Of a stretch of 64,000 bases of DNA, positions 25,397-33,939 are shown piece by piece. This stretch comes from RU20A sp042610495 (GTDB taxonomy: Bacteria > Pseudomonadota > Alphaproteobacteria > Rhizobiales > Rhizobiaceae): the NCBI RefSeq assembly GCF_042610495.1, contig NZ_JBHGAP010000001.1, positions 434,001 to 498,000 on the forward strand. The letters are read 5' to 3'. Positions within the stretch are counted from its first letter, which is position 1, and each line of letters begins with the position of its first letter. A program made the position numbers and the translations under genes. The notes beneath the pieces were generated by a model, which saw only the letters and a program-made list of their open reading frames with translations, ran no database searches and was not told the origin of the DNA.

Positions 25397-26344
25397 ATGC
25401 GTCTGTCTTTCGTCATTGCGACGATGATCGTACTCGCCGGCCTGCCCGCATTGGCCCAGACGACCGCTCAGCCTCAGCCCATGCCGGCCGCAGCAGGTGA
25501 CCCGATACCGACACCTGTTGGCGAGGCGATGCAGATATCAGAGACGGGAACGATGTCCGTTCAGGCGGAGCCGGTGCAGCCGGAGCCCCTGGTCGCGAGC
25601 GGAGCGGTCCCGACAGCGACGCTCCCGCATGATCTCTCGCCGATCGGCATGTTCATGGCCGCCGACATTGTGGTGAAGGGCGTCATGCTGCTTCTGGCCG
25701 CCGCCTCCGTCGTCACCTGGGCCGTGCTGGTGCTGAAAGGGATCGAGGTCGCGGTGGCCCGCCACCGCATCCGTCTCGCCGCCCATGTCCTGGCCCATTC
25801 GGAGGGCCTGCGCGCCGCCGACGAGCGGCTGGCAGGCGAGGGCACGGCCCGCACCATGCTGGTCGCCGCCGCAGACGAGCTGGCAAAATCGGATGCCGCC
25901 CTCGATCACGTACCGGCCGACGGGGTCAAGGAACGGGTTTCCTCCCGCCTGGCACGCATCGAGGTCGGCGCTGGCAAGAAAATCGCCATCGGTACGGGCA
26001 TTCTTGCCACCATTGGCTCCATCTCGCCCTTCGTCGGCCTGTTCGGCACCGTCTGGGGCATCATGAATTCCTTCATCGGCATCAGTCAGTCCCAGACGAC
26101 CAATCTTGCAATTGTCGCGCCGGGCATTGCCGAAGCGCTGCTCGCGACCGCGATCGGCCTCGTCGCCGCCATTCCGGCGGTGGTGATCTACAATGTCTTT
26201 GCCCGCTCCATCGGCGGCTATCGTGCCGCGCTCGCCGACGCTCGCGCCGCTGTCGAGCGCCTTGTCAGCCGCGACCTCGACTTCCGCGCCGCAAGCCGCC
26301 CGCGCGAGCGCCGCGCCGAAGCCGCGATCGCCCGGATTGGATAG
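25397..26344 (+). CDS. exbB: TonB-system energising protein ExbB
   Basis: 315 residues: a signal peptide (to about residue 20), a Pro/Ala-rich periplasmic extension of 60-70 residues, then the MotA/TolQ/ExbB core with three membrane helices. Key blocks are GTGILATIGSISPFVGLFGTVWGI and TNLAIVAPGIAEALLATAIGL. The long N-terminal extension is typical of alphaproteobacterial ExbB. With ExbD it uses the proton gradient to drive TonB and outer-membrane receptors. AAGGAGC precedes ATG 25397. No tonB lies in the window, so TonB must be encoded elsewhere. Confidence 0.95.
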   Translation: MRLSFVIATMIVLAGLPALAQTTAQPQPMPAAAGDPIPTPVGEAMQISETGTMSVQAEPVQPEPLVASGAVPTATLPHDLSPIGMFMAADIVVKGVMLLLAAASVVTWAVLVLKGIEVAVARHRIRLAAHVLAHSEGLRAADERLAGEGTARTMLVAAADELAKSDAALDHVPADGVKERVSSRLARIEVGAGKKIAIGTGILATIGSISPFVGLFGTVWGIMNSFIGISQSQTTNLAIVAPGIAEALLATAIGLVAAIPAVVIYNVFARSIGGYRAALADARAAVERLVSRDLDFRAASRPRERRAEAAIARIG

Positions 26345-26349
26345 TCGCC

Positions 26350-26778
26350 ATGGCTACGAAGATTTCTGATAGCAGCGAGGATGAGCTGCCTGAGACTGCA
26401 GACATCAATGTCACACCCTTCATTGACGTCATGCTCGTTCTCCTCATCATCTTCATGGTGGCCGCCCCGCTTGCGACGGTCGACATGAAGGTGGACCTGC
26501 CGCAATCCGCCGCCCGCCCGACGCCGCGCGACGACAAGCCCGTCTTCGTGACGCTGAAGCCGGATTTGACGCTCGCCATCGGCAATGAGGAGACGGCGCG
26601 CGCCGGTTTCGTCACGGCTCTTCAGACCATCACCGGCGGTAACCGCGACACGCGCGTGTTGTTGCGCGCCGACAAGGCGGTGCCCTATGGCGAACTGATG
26701 ACGGTCATGAACCTCGTTCAGCGGGCCGGCTATGCGAAGATCGCGCTTGTGGGCCTCGAAGGGGCGCCTGCCAACTGA
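26350..26778 (+). CDS. exbD: TonB-system energising protein ExbD
   Basis: 142 residues: a short cytoplasmic tail, one membrane helix containing the essential Asp in NVTPFIDVMLVLLIIFMVAAP-like sequence (residues about 19-40), and a periplasmic domain. It starts five bases after exbB and is certainly co-transcribed. ExbD carries the proton pathway of the ExbB-ExbD motor. A bulged hairpin with a T5 run overlaps the stop. Confidence 0.95.
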   Translation: MATKISDSSEDELPETADINVTPFIDVMLVLLIIFMVAAPLATVDMKVDLPQSAARPTPRDDKPVFVTLKPDLTLAIGNEETARAGFVTALQTITGGNRDTRVLLRADKAVPYGELMTVMNLVQRAGYAKIALVGLEGAPAN

Positions 26779-26797
26779 CCGTACAGGTCGGCTTTTT
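26770..26797 (+). terminator. Weak bulged terminator at the end of exbD
   Basis: GCC and GACC (26770-26780, separated by a four-base bulge) pair with GGTCGGC (26786-26792), followed by five Ts. It overlaps the exbD stop codon. The bulge makes it weak, so partial read-through into the next gene is likely. Confidence 0.4.
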
Positions 26798-26922
26798 GTG
26801 CGCTGCGGGCTGCTTGCGGGAATGCGGTCTTGAATCCCGCTGCCTGCGGAATTAAGAGCGATGGTGAGGGCGGCGAAGCGCCGACACATTCCATCTCCCT
26901 CCGGCAGGGCAAAGAGGACGAC

Positions 26923-27576
26923 ATGATCAATTACGAAGCGCAGCGCGTGAAGATGGTCGACAACCAGATTCGCCCGACGGACGTCACCTCGCATTCGATC
27001 CTTTCCGCCTTCCTGTCGGTGCCGCGCGAGGAATTCGTGCCGGCCGACAAGAAGCCGCTGGCCTATATCGACACCGACATCGCCGTTGGCGGTGGCCGTT
27101 ACGTGATGGAGCCGTCGCCGCTCGCCAAGCTTCTGCAGATGGCGACGATCCGCAAGGAGGACGTTGTCCTCGAAGTCGGCTGCAATACCGGCTACGGCTC
27201 GGCTGTTCTATCGACGCTCGCAACCGCCGTCGTGGCGCTGGAAAGCGACGAGGCGCTGGCCGCCGCCGCAACGGGTAACCTCTCGCGCCTCGGCTACGAC
27301 AACGTCGCTGTCGTGACCGGTCCGCTGGAAGCCGGGTACAAGGCCGAGGCGCCCTACGATGTCATCTTCCTGCACGGCGCTGTCGCTCTGATCCCACAGG
27401 CCCTCTTCGACCAGCTGCGCGATGGCGGGCGTCTGGTGGCCGTGATCGGCGAAGGCAATGCCTCGCGCGCCACGCTGTTCATCAAGGAACGCGGCGTGAT
27501 TGCCAGCCGCCCGGTCTTCAACACCGCCGTCAAGTCGCTGCCGGGCTTTGCGCCGACGCCGGAATTTGTGTTCTGA
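26923..27576 (+). CDS. PIMT-family (protein-L-isoaspartate methyltransferase-like) protein
   Basis: 217 residues of a class I SAM methyltransferase fold. Motif I is VLEVGCNTGYGSAVL and the N-terminus (IRPTDVTSHSILSAFLSVPR) is that of the group annotated as Pcm in rhizobia. Compared with true PIMT, the VTAAP-type catalytic loop is replaced by FLHGAVALIP, so L-isoaspartyl repair activity is doubtful. GAGGA precedes ATG 26923. A second, more canonical pcm lies at 52474. It follows exbBD and is ended by a strong terminator. Confidence 0.8.
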   Translation: MINYEAQRVKMVDNQIRPTDVTSHSILSAFLSVPREEFVPADKKPLAYIDTDIAVGGGRYVMEPSPLAKLLQMATIRKEDVVLEVGCNTGYGSAVLSTLATAVVALESDEALAAAATGNLSRLGYDNVAVVTGPLEAGYKAEAPYDVIFLHGAVALIPQALFDQLRDGGRLVAVIGEGNASRATLFIKERGVIASRPVFNTAVKSLPGFAPTPEFVF

Positions 27577-27610
27577 CGCTGTCACGTCTCGCCGATCACG
27601 GCCTGACACC

Positions 27611-27644
27611 ATGGCGCGGTTCTCCGGACCGCGCCATTTTTCTT
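27611..27644 (+). terminator. Strong terminator after the PIMT-like gene
   Basis: A perfect 10-bp stem ATGGCGCGGT / ACCGCGCCAT with a seven-base loop is followed by TTTTCTT. In several rhizobia tolC follows this gene; here transcription ends instead. Confidence 0.92.
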
Positions 27645-27839
27645 GCCCGGGCTGCAAATCCCCCGTCTTCATGAGCCCCTGGCCGATCACGGGAAAGAGC
27701 CGTGACGCTTGCAACAAATCTGTGCATGATCGGAAGTGCGTGATTCGTGGCGATTTCCCCGTGGAATGAAGTCGCCTAGAGTCCGGGTGTCTGTCGATGA
27801 AGCGAGCGGCGAGGGCAGGCGCAATCAACGAGGATGACC

Positions 27840-29063
27840 ATGGCACAGCCGAATGTAGCGCGTGAACCGTCGATGGATGAAATCCTTGCGTCGATCCGCA
27901 AGATCATCGAAAGCAACGAGCCGGCGCAGGCCGCGATCGAGATTTCCGCCCGCAACACCACCCAGGGGTCTTCCACAAGCCGCCCGCAGCCGCAGATCGA
28001 AATCGAGGATCGGCGACGCGACGAGGAGATCGGCCTTACGATCGACGACGCTCTGCTGGCTCACGATTTTTCCGGCCAGGCGCCGCAGATGGACAAGCCG
28101 GCGGTGACGCCGGCCGCCCGCGCGCAGTCGGCTGAACCGGCCCGGACACCGGGAACCTCGCAGCAGTCGCCCCTCTCGCTCGCCGACATCGCCGCGCGCG
28201 TCCGTGCCGCCTCCGAGCGCAATGCAAGCGCGCTGCGGGAAGCCGCGCCTTCGGCAGGAACCGTACCGGTCGCTGCTGCTCCCGAGCAGGGACGCGCCAC
28301 CGTCGTTTCTGGCGAGCCGGCCCCGGGCGTCGCCCCCGTTGCGGCTGCGCCTCAGCCAGTATCCCGCGAACAGACGCCAACCCCGCGCAACGCATTCGAT
28401 GCGTTGGAGAGCGTGGCGGATTTCGACGACGAACCGAACAGTACCGGCGAGGAAATGGAAGACCAGCTGGCGGCCGTGCTCGCAAGCTTCGCCGAAGCCG
28501 CGGAAGAGGCGGTTGCTGGCGCCCTCGACGATGCCGAAGCCACGCGTCAGGAGGCAGAATCCGCCGCCGTCGCCGAAGCGTCCGTTGCGGCGCAAACGCG
28601 ACGCGATGAGCAGCCGGCAGTGCAGATTGCCCCGGTGGTAGAAGAGGCGCCCGTTCCTGCTGCGGTTGCGATTGCGACTACGGTTGTCGAGGCCGAGGAA
28701 CGCAGCGTCGAACGTCAGGCAGTGGTCGCCGAAAAGCCTCAGGCGGTTGCGCCCGTGGCCGAACCTGTCGTCCGCGACGCCGCTGCACCTGCACCTGCAC
28801 CGGCCGCAACGGGCGCCGGCGTCGCGGCACTTACTGCCTCCGTCGGCGCACTGGTCTCGCCAAGCGTCGGCAGCCAGGTCGCACAGTCCTTCGGCGCCCT
28901 TGCCGAGGCCGTCGAGTACAAGAACCGCACCTCCTTTGACGAGATGGCGCGCGAGATGCTGCGCCCCATGCTGCAGGAGTGGCTGGATGACAACCTGCCG
29001 ACACTGGTGGAGCGTCTGGTACGCGAAGAGATCGAGCGCGTGGCCCGCGGCGGCAGCCGCTGA
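27840..29063 (+). CDS. popZ: PopZ-like polar organising protein (DUF2497)
   Basis: 407 residues. The conserved N-terminal helix PSMDEILASIRKIIESNE and C-terminal module DEMAREMLRPMLQEWLDDNL...EIERVARG frame a long acidic, Pro/Ala/Glu-rich disordered middle. PopZ proteins form polar condensates that anchor chromosome centromeres and recruit cell-cycle proteins. The Caulobacter protein has 177 residues, so the linker here is much longer, as in polar-growing Rhizobiales. ATG 27840 is preferred over 27834, because GAGG abuts the latter. It lies upstream of valS. Confidence 0.88.
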   Translation: MAQPNVAREPSMDEILASIRKIIESNEPAQAAIEISARNTTQGSSTSRPQPQIEIEDRRRDEEIGLTIDDALLAHDFSGQAPQMDKPAVTPAARAQSAEPARTPGTSQQSPLSLADIAARVRAASERNASALREAAPSAGTVPVAAAPEQGRATVVSGEPAPGVAPVAAAPQPVSREQTPTPRNAFDALESVADFDDEPNSTGEEMEDQLAAVLASFAEAAEEAVAGALDDAEATRQEAESAAVAEASVAAQTRRDEQPAVQIAPVVEEAPVPAAVAIATTVVEAEERSVERQAVVAEKPQAVAPVAEPVVRDAAAPAPAPAATGAGVAALTASVGALVSPSVGSQVAQSFGALAEAVEYKNRTSFDEMAREMLRPMLQEWLDDNLPTLVERLVREEIERVARGGSR

Positions 29064-29093
29064 TTTTCGAAAGCTCGTTTGACGCCTCTTGAG

Positions 29094-29122
29094 AGCCGTG
29101 GCGCATGACGCCGCGGCTTTTT
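29094..29122 (+). terminator. Terminator after popZ
   Basis: AGCCGTGGCG (29094-29103) pairs with CGCCGCGGCT (29109-29118), with one G-U wobble, across a five-base loop and runs into TTTT. Confidence 0.82.
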
Positions 29123-29175
29123 CGTCGTTCGTGTTGACAGCCAAACCCCGTTCCGGTTTACACGAACCCACTTTC

Positions 29176-29283
29176 TAGAGCATGTCGCGCAAAAGTGTGC
29201 CGCGGTTTTGCGATAACGACATGCGATAAAAAAGGCTGAAAGCGTTAGGAGCGAATCCGAAAGATCGCGACGCGCTTTAGAGC
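29176..29283. repeat. Rhizobial intergenic palindromic element (RIME-like)
   Basis: Two adjoining palindromes. In the first, GCATGTCG (29180-29187) and CGACATGC (29217-29224) flank CGCAAAA / TTTTGCG. In the second, AAAGCG (29239-29244) and CGCTTT (29273-29278) flank a GC-rich centre. The TAGAGCATG... and ...GCGATAACGACATGC text and the ...GACGCGCTTTAGAGC end resemble mosaic repeats scattered between genes in Rhizobium, Agrobacterium and Sinorhizobium. Only this copy is seen in the window. Function is unknown; RNA hairpins or factor binding are possible. Confidence 0.7.
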
Positions 29284-29402
29284 ATCGGCGCGAAAATCGA
29301 CATCGAATTTCGGAACGCACGATATGTAGATTCAAAGTGATAAAGCGTCCTTGGTGCGTCCTGCTGCACGCACAGCGCTTTAAGACCCGGATAGGCAAGG
29401 CA

Positions 29403-32249
29403 ATGCTCGATAAAACCTATGATTCCGCCGCCATCGAACCCGACATCGCCCGCAAATGGGATGAGGCCGATGCGTTCCGGGCCGGTGCGGGCGCCAAGCC
29501 CGGTGCCGACAGTTTCTGCATCGTGATCCCGCCGCCGAACGTCACCGGTTCGCTGCACATGGGCCATGCGCTCAACAACACGCTACAGGACATCATGGTC
29601 CGCTTCGAACGCATGCGCGGCAAGGACGTGCTGTGGCAGCCGGGCATGGACCATGCCGGCATCGCGACCCAGATGGTCGTCGAGCGCCGTCTGGCGCAGG
29701 ACAAGTCCAACATGAGCCGCCGCGAGATGGGCCGTGAGGCCTTCATCGAGAAGGTCTGGGAGTGGAAGGCCGAATCCGGTGGCCTGATCTTCAACCAGTT
29801 GAAGCGCCTCGGTGCCTCCTGCGACTGGTCGCGCGAGCGCTTCACCATGGACGAGGGCCTGTCCGAGGCCGTGCTCGAAGTCTTCGTCTCGCTCTACAAG
29901 GAAGGCCTGATCTACAAGGACAAGCGCCTTGTGAACTGGGACCCGAAGCTTTTGACGGCCATCTCCGATCTCGAGGTCGAGCAGGTCGAGATCAACGGCA
30001 ATCTCTGGCACCTGCGCTATCCGCTGGAAGAGGGTGTGACCTACCAGCACCCGGTCGCCTTCGATGAAGAGGGCAAGGCGACGGAGTGGGAAACGCGCGA
30101 CTATCTCGTCGTCGCCACCACGCGGCCTGAAACCATGCTCGGCGATACCGGCATCGCCGTTCACCCCGAAGACGAGCGCTACAAGGCGATCGTCGGCAAG
30201 CACGTCGTCCTGCCGATCGTCGGTCGCAAGATCCCGATCGTTGCCGACGAGTATCCGGACCCGACCGCCGGCACCGGCGCCGTCAAGATGACGCCTGCCC
30301 ATGATTTCAACGACTTCGAGGTCGGCAAGCGCCAGGGCCTGCGCCAGATCAACATCCTCACCATCGATGGCAAGATCACCATCAAGGACAATGAGGAGTT
30401 TCTGGAAGGGCTGGACAATCCGGCCGCTCTCCACGGTGCCTGGGACCGGCTGGAAGGCAAGGACCGTTTCGAGGCCCGCAAGATCATCGTCGAGATCTTC
30501 GAGGAGGCCGGTCTTCTCGACAGGATCGAGCCGCACAAGCACATGGTGCCGCACGGCGACCGCGGCGGCGTGCCGATCGAGCCGCGCCTGACGGAACAGT
30601 GGTATGTCGATGCTGCAACGCTCGCCAAGCCCGCCATCGCCTCCGTGCGCGAAGGCCGCACCAATTTCGTCCCGAAGAACTGGGAAAAGACCTACTTCGA
30701 ATGGATGGAAAACATCCAGCCCTGGTGCGTCTCGCGCCAGCTCTGGTGGGGCCATCAGATCCCCGCCTGGTACGGTCCGGACGGTCAGGTCTTCGTCGAA
30801 AAGACGGAAGAAGAGGCGCTGCACGCGGCCATCCAGCACTATCTCGCCCATGAAGGCCCCTGGAAGGCCTGGGTCGAGGAGAAGATCGAGAACTTCCGTC
30901 CGGGCGAAATCCTGACCCGCGACGAGGACGTGCTCGACACCTGGTTCTCCTCCGCGCTCTGGCCCTTCTCGACGCTCGGCTGGCCGCATGAGACGCCGGA
31001 ACTGGAGAAGTATTACCAGACCGACGTGCTCGTCACCGGCTTCGACATCATCTTCTTCTGGGTCGCCCGCATGATGATGATGGGCCTGCACTTCATGAAG
31101 GACGAGGCCGGCACGCCGGTCGAACCCTTCCACACCGTCTATGTCCATGCGCTGGTACGCGACAAGAACGGGCAGAAGATGTCGAAGTCGAAGGGCAACG
31201 TCATCGATCCGCTCGAACTGATCGACCAGTACGGCGCCGATGCGCTGCGCTTCACGCTCGCCATCATGGCGGCGCAGGGTCGTGACGTGAAGCTAGACCC
31301 GGCCCGCATCGCCGGCTACCGCAATTTCGGCACCAAGCTGTGGAACGCCACGCGCTTTGCCGGCATGAACGGCGTGAAGGCCGATCCCGCCTTCGTGCCG
31401 GAGGCGGCAACGCTGACGGTCAACCGCTGGATCCTCACTGAACTGTCGCGCACCGTGCGCGACGTGACGGAAGCGATCGAGGCCTACCGCTTCAACGATG
31501 CGGCCGGCAGCCTCTACCGCTTTGTCTGGAATCAGGTCTGCGACTGGTATCTGGAACTGCTGAAGCCGGTCTTCGCCGGGTCGGACGAGGCCGCCAAGGC
31601 CGAATCGCAGGCCTCCGTCGCCTATGTTCTCGACGAGATCTACAAGCTCCTGCATCCCTTCATGCCCTTCATGACGGAGGAGCTGTGGGAAAAGACCGCG
31701 CCCGAAGCGCAGCCGCGCGCCGGCCTGCTCTGCCATGCCGACTGGCCGGCGGCGTCTTACGCCGATGATGCCTCCGCAGCAGAGATCAACTGGCTGATCG
31801 ATCTTGTCTCCGGCATCCGCTCGGTGCGTGCGGAGATGAACGTGCCGCCGGGCGCGACCGCGCCGCTGGTCGTCGTTGGCGCCGCGCAATTGACGAAGGA
31901 CCGTCTGGAGCGCCACGCGTCCGCCATCGGCCGTCTCGCACGCGTGGAGGCGATCAGCCACGCTGCCGAAGCGCCGAAGGGCAGCGCCCAGATCGTCTCG
32001 GGCGAGGCCATCGTCTGCCTGCCGCTCGGCGCGCTGATCGATCTGGCGGCCGAGAAGCAGCGGCTGGAAAAGGCCCGCGCCAAGGTCGATGCCGAGCGCG
32101 ACCGCATCCTGTCGAAGCTGTCGAACGAGAAGTTCGTGGCAAACGCCAAGCCCGAGGTCGTGGAGGCGGAACGCGAGCGTCTGGCCGAGCTCGACCTCCA
32201 GAAAGCCGCGCTCGATACCGCGCTCGCCCGCGTGGCCGAAGCCGGCTGA
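29403..32249 (+). CDS. valS: Valyl-tRNA synthetase
   Basis: 948 residues, the full length of bacterial ValRS. The class I motifs are PPPNVTGSLHMGHAL (HIGH) and KMSKSKGNVIDP (KMSKS); the CP1 editing domain is present (VATTRPETMLGDTGIAVHP), and the C-terminal coiled-coil arm (LEKARAKVDAERDRILSKL) is intact. It charges tRNA-Val. ATG 29403 gives the usual MLDKTYD start; the longer open frame is unlikely. It is probably monocistronic, followed by a strong terminator. Confidence 0.98.
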   Translation: MLDKTYDSAAIEPDIARKWDEADAFRAGAGAKPGADSFCIVIPPPNVTGSLHMGHALNNTLQDIMVRFERMRGKDVLWQPGMDHAGIATQMVVERRLAQDKSNMSRREMGREAFIEKVWEWKAESGGLIFNQLKRLGASCDWSRERFTMDEGLSEAVLEVFVSLYKEGLIYKDKRLVNWDPKLLTAISDLEVEQVEINGNLWHLRYPLEEGVTYQHPVAFDEEGKATEWETRDYLVVATTRPETMLGDTGIAVHPEDERYKAIVGKHVVLPIVGRKIPIVADEYPDPTAGTGAVKMTPAHDFNDFEVGKRQGLRQINILTIDGKITIKDNEEFLEGLDNPAALHGAWDRLEGKDRFEARKIIVEIFEEAGLLDRIEPHKHMVPHGDRGGVPIEPRLTEQWYVDAATLAKPAIASVREGRTNFVPKNWEKTYFEWMENIQPWCVSRQLWWGHQIPAWYGPDGQVFVEKTEEEALHAAIQHYLAHEGPWKAWVEEKIENFRPGEILTRDEDVLDTWFSSALWPFSTLGWPHETPELEKYYQTDVLVTGFDIIFFWVARMMMMGLHFMKDEAGTPVEPFHTVYVHALVRDKNGQKMSKSKGNVIDPLELIDQYGADALRFTLAIMAAQGRDVKLDPARIAGYRNFGTKLWNATRFAGMNGVKADPAFVPEAATLTVNRWILTELSRTVRDVTEAIEAYRFNDAAGSLYRFVWNQVCDWYLELLKPVFAGSDEAAKAESQASVAYVLDEIYKLLHPFMPFMTEELWEKTAPEAQPRAGLLCHADWPAASYADDASAAEINWLIDLVSGIRSVRAEMNVPPGATAPLVVVGAAQLTKDRLERHASAIGRLARVEAISHAAEAPKGSAQIVSGEAIVCLPLGALIDLAAEKQRLEKARAKVDAERDRILSKLSNEKFVANAKPEVVEAERERLAELDLQKAALDTALARVAEAG

Positions 32250-32293
32250 GCGGTACGCTCGCCCAGCGTTCGCAAGCGACCGAATCGACCAGT

Positions 32294-32330
32294 GAGCCGC
32301 CCGCCGAAAGGTGCGGGCGGCTCTTGTATT
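32294..32330 (+). terminator. Terminator after valS
   Basis: An 11-bp perfect stem GAGCCGCCCGC (32294-32304) / GCGGGCGGCTC (32313-32323) with an eight-base loop, followed by TTGTATTT. Confidence 0.85.
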
Positions 32331-32423
32331 TCCTGCGGAAGCGATGGCCCGCACGGAAACGCCCGCGGGTTCCAAGGTCGCCGGTTGTCACCTGCAAAAA
32401 TGATGAATGTTGTTGAATGGTAA

Positions 32424-32494
32424 CACCCCATGGGTGATCTGGAATGAAATTTCAGTGAGGCGTTGATTTTGTTGCTTGAGGGGAATTTTATTCC
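32424..32494. promoter_or_regulatory. Cluster of three dyads upstream of the FadL gene
   Basis: CACCC-CAT-GGGTG (32424-32436), the perfect palindrome TGAAATTTCA (32445-32454) and GGAAT-TTT-ATTCC (32482-32494) lie within 71 bases, about 170-240 bases upstream of the start. Such density in an AT-rich promoter region suggests operators, but no known regulator consensus is matched with confidence. Confidence 0.35.
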
Positions 32495-32667
32495 GAGACG
32501 AACGGAATGCGGCGCCGATTTGAATTTCTTACGTCAATTTCTGGGCGCATTTTGACCGATCTCGCCATATTTCGCGGTTTGCAAACCTGCGACAAGGCAA
32601 AGATACTCGCAAGTCTCGGATGAGGGCAGTGGCGGCTGCCGCATCCTACAGGCATTGGGAGGACTTC

Positions 32668-33939
32668 ATGCTGAACAACAAAATGCGTCGCGGCGTACTG
32701 ATTGCGGCTGCGGCAGTTCTTGCTTCCACGGCAGCGCATGCTGGCGGTCTGGAGCGCGGTGGCTACAATATCGATCTCCTGTTCGATCCCGCAGACTATG
32801 CAGCCGAGGCGGCAGCAACCTACGTCAACCCGCAGCGCGACCTCAAAAACGTGCGCGATAACGTGCCGGCAGATGGCAATCTGAATGGCCTGAAGAACAA
32901 CGATGTTCGCGATACCGAGGGCTACTGGGTTCCGCGCATCGGCCTGAAGGCCGGCATCGGCGATCGTGTCGACTGCCTTCTGGACTATTCGCAGCCTTGG
33001 GGTGCGCATCTCAATCCGGGCCGCAACTGGGCCGGCGCCAACGACAACATCGAAACCAAGATCGACAGCGATAATTACGGCGCGACCTGCTCCTATTCCT
33101 TCGATCTGGGTCAGGGTCAGTTCCGCGTTCTCGGCGGTGCCTTCTACCAGGAAGTCTCCGGCTTCAAGGATCGCCTTGTATTCGATCTTCCTGCCGGCGC
33201 ACCGCTGACCGGTGTCGGCCGCCTGTCGCTCGAAGGTCACGGCTGGGGCTGGCGCACGGGTGTCGCCTACGAAATCCCGGAATATGCGCTTCGCGCCAGC
33301 GTCGTGTACAACAGCGCCGTCGATCTGGACAACATTACCGGTACCCTTGACCTGCGTCAGGTTCCGGGCGCCGTCGTTGCACCGCTTCCGGCGGCCAATA
33401 TTCCGGTCTACGGCTCGGCCAGCATGCCGGACTCCCTCGAAATCAAGATGCAGACCGGCGTGGCCCCCGGCTGGCTCGTCTTCGGCTCTGTCAAGTGGAC
33501 CGACTGGAGCCAGCTCCAGAGCGTGCCCTTCTGCCCGACCTCCACGAAGGGTCTCGCAGCCTGCACGACGCGGACGCCCACCAATCTTAGCCCGGAAGCA
33601 ACGTCGCTCGATCTTCTGTATCGTGACGGCTGGACTGTCACCGGCGGCGTTGGCCACAAGTTCAACGATCAGTGGAGCGGTGCCGTCAGCCTGACCTGGG
33701 ATCGTGGCGTGAGCACCGGTATCGGTTCGCTCACCGACACCTGGACGCTCGGGACCGGCGTCTCCTACACCCCGACCGAGAACGTCGAGTTCCGCCTGGC
33801 GGGTGCCGTCGGCCTGCTGACGAGCGGCTCTTCGGGCCAGATCACGAAGGACGGCCGCACCTACGGTGGCCGCCTTTCCTACGACTTTGGCACCGATATC
33901 GTCACCGCCGTCTCGACCTCGCTCAAGGTCAAGTTCTGA
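32668..33939 (+). CDS. OmpP1/FadL-family outer membrane transporter
   Basis: 423 residues with a signal peptide (cleavage near residue 25, ASTAAHA/GG). The mature protein is a predicted beta barrel rich in aromatic alternation and ends in Phe (TSLKVKF). The family transports long-chain fatty acids and other hydrophobic compounds across the outer membrane by lateral diffusion. GGGAGG precedes ATG 32668, deciding against the longer frame. It is a single gene with its own promoter region and terminator; the substrate is not predictable. Confidence 0.88.
   Translation: MLNNKMRRGVLIAAAAVLASTAAHAGGLERGGYNIDLLFDPADYAAEAAATYVNPQRDLKNVRDNVPADGNLNGLKNNDVRDTEGYWVPRIGLKAGIGDRVDCLLDYSQPWGAHLNPGRNWAGANDNIETKIDSDNYGATCSYSFDLGQGQFRVLGGAFYQEVSGFKDRLVFDLPAGAPLTGVGRLSLEGHGWGWRTGVAYEIPEYALRASVVYNSAVDLDNITGTLDLRQVPGAVVAPLPAANIPVYGSASMPDSLEIKMQTGVAPGWLVFGSVKWTDWSQLQSVPFCPTSTKGLAACTTRTPTNLSPEATSLDLLYRDGWTVTGGVGHKFNDQWSGAVSLTWDRGVSTGIGSLTDTWTLGTGVSYTPTENVEFRLAGAVGLLTSGSSGQITKDGRTYGGRLSYDFGTDIVTAVSTSLKVKF

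Larger units (their letters stand above)
29064..29402. other. 339-base intergenic region before valS
   Basis: Holds the popZ terminator (29094-29122), a GTGTTGACA-containing stretch at about 29131 that could be a -35 element, and a rhizobial palindromic repeat (29176-29283). The last 120 bases to the valS start show no clear ribosome leader structure or T-box features. No gene is seen. Confidence 0.55.
32250..32667. other. 418-base intergenic region between valS and the FadL gene
   Basis: Contains the valS terminator (32294-32330), then about 300 bases of AT-rich DNA with three short dyads (32424-32436, 32445-32454, 32482-32494) and several T-rich stretches that could carry a promoter for the FadL-type gene. 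The open frame at 32620 only extends that gene upstream. No separate gene is seen. Confidence 0.55.
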
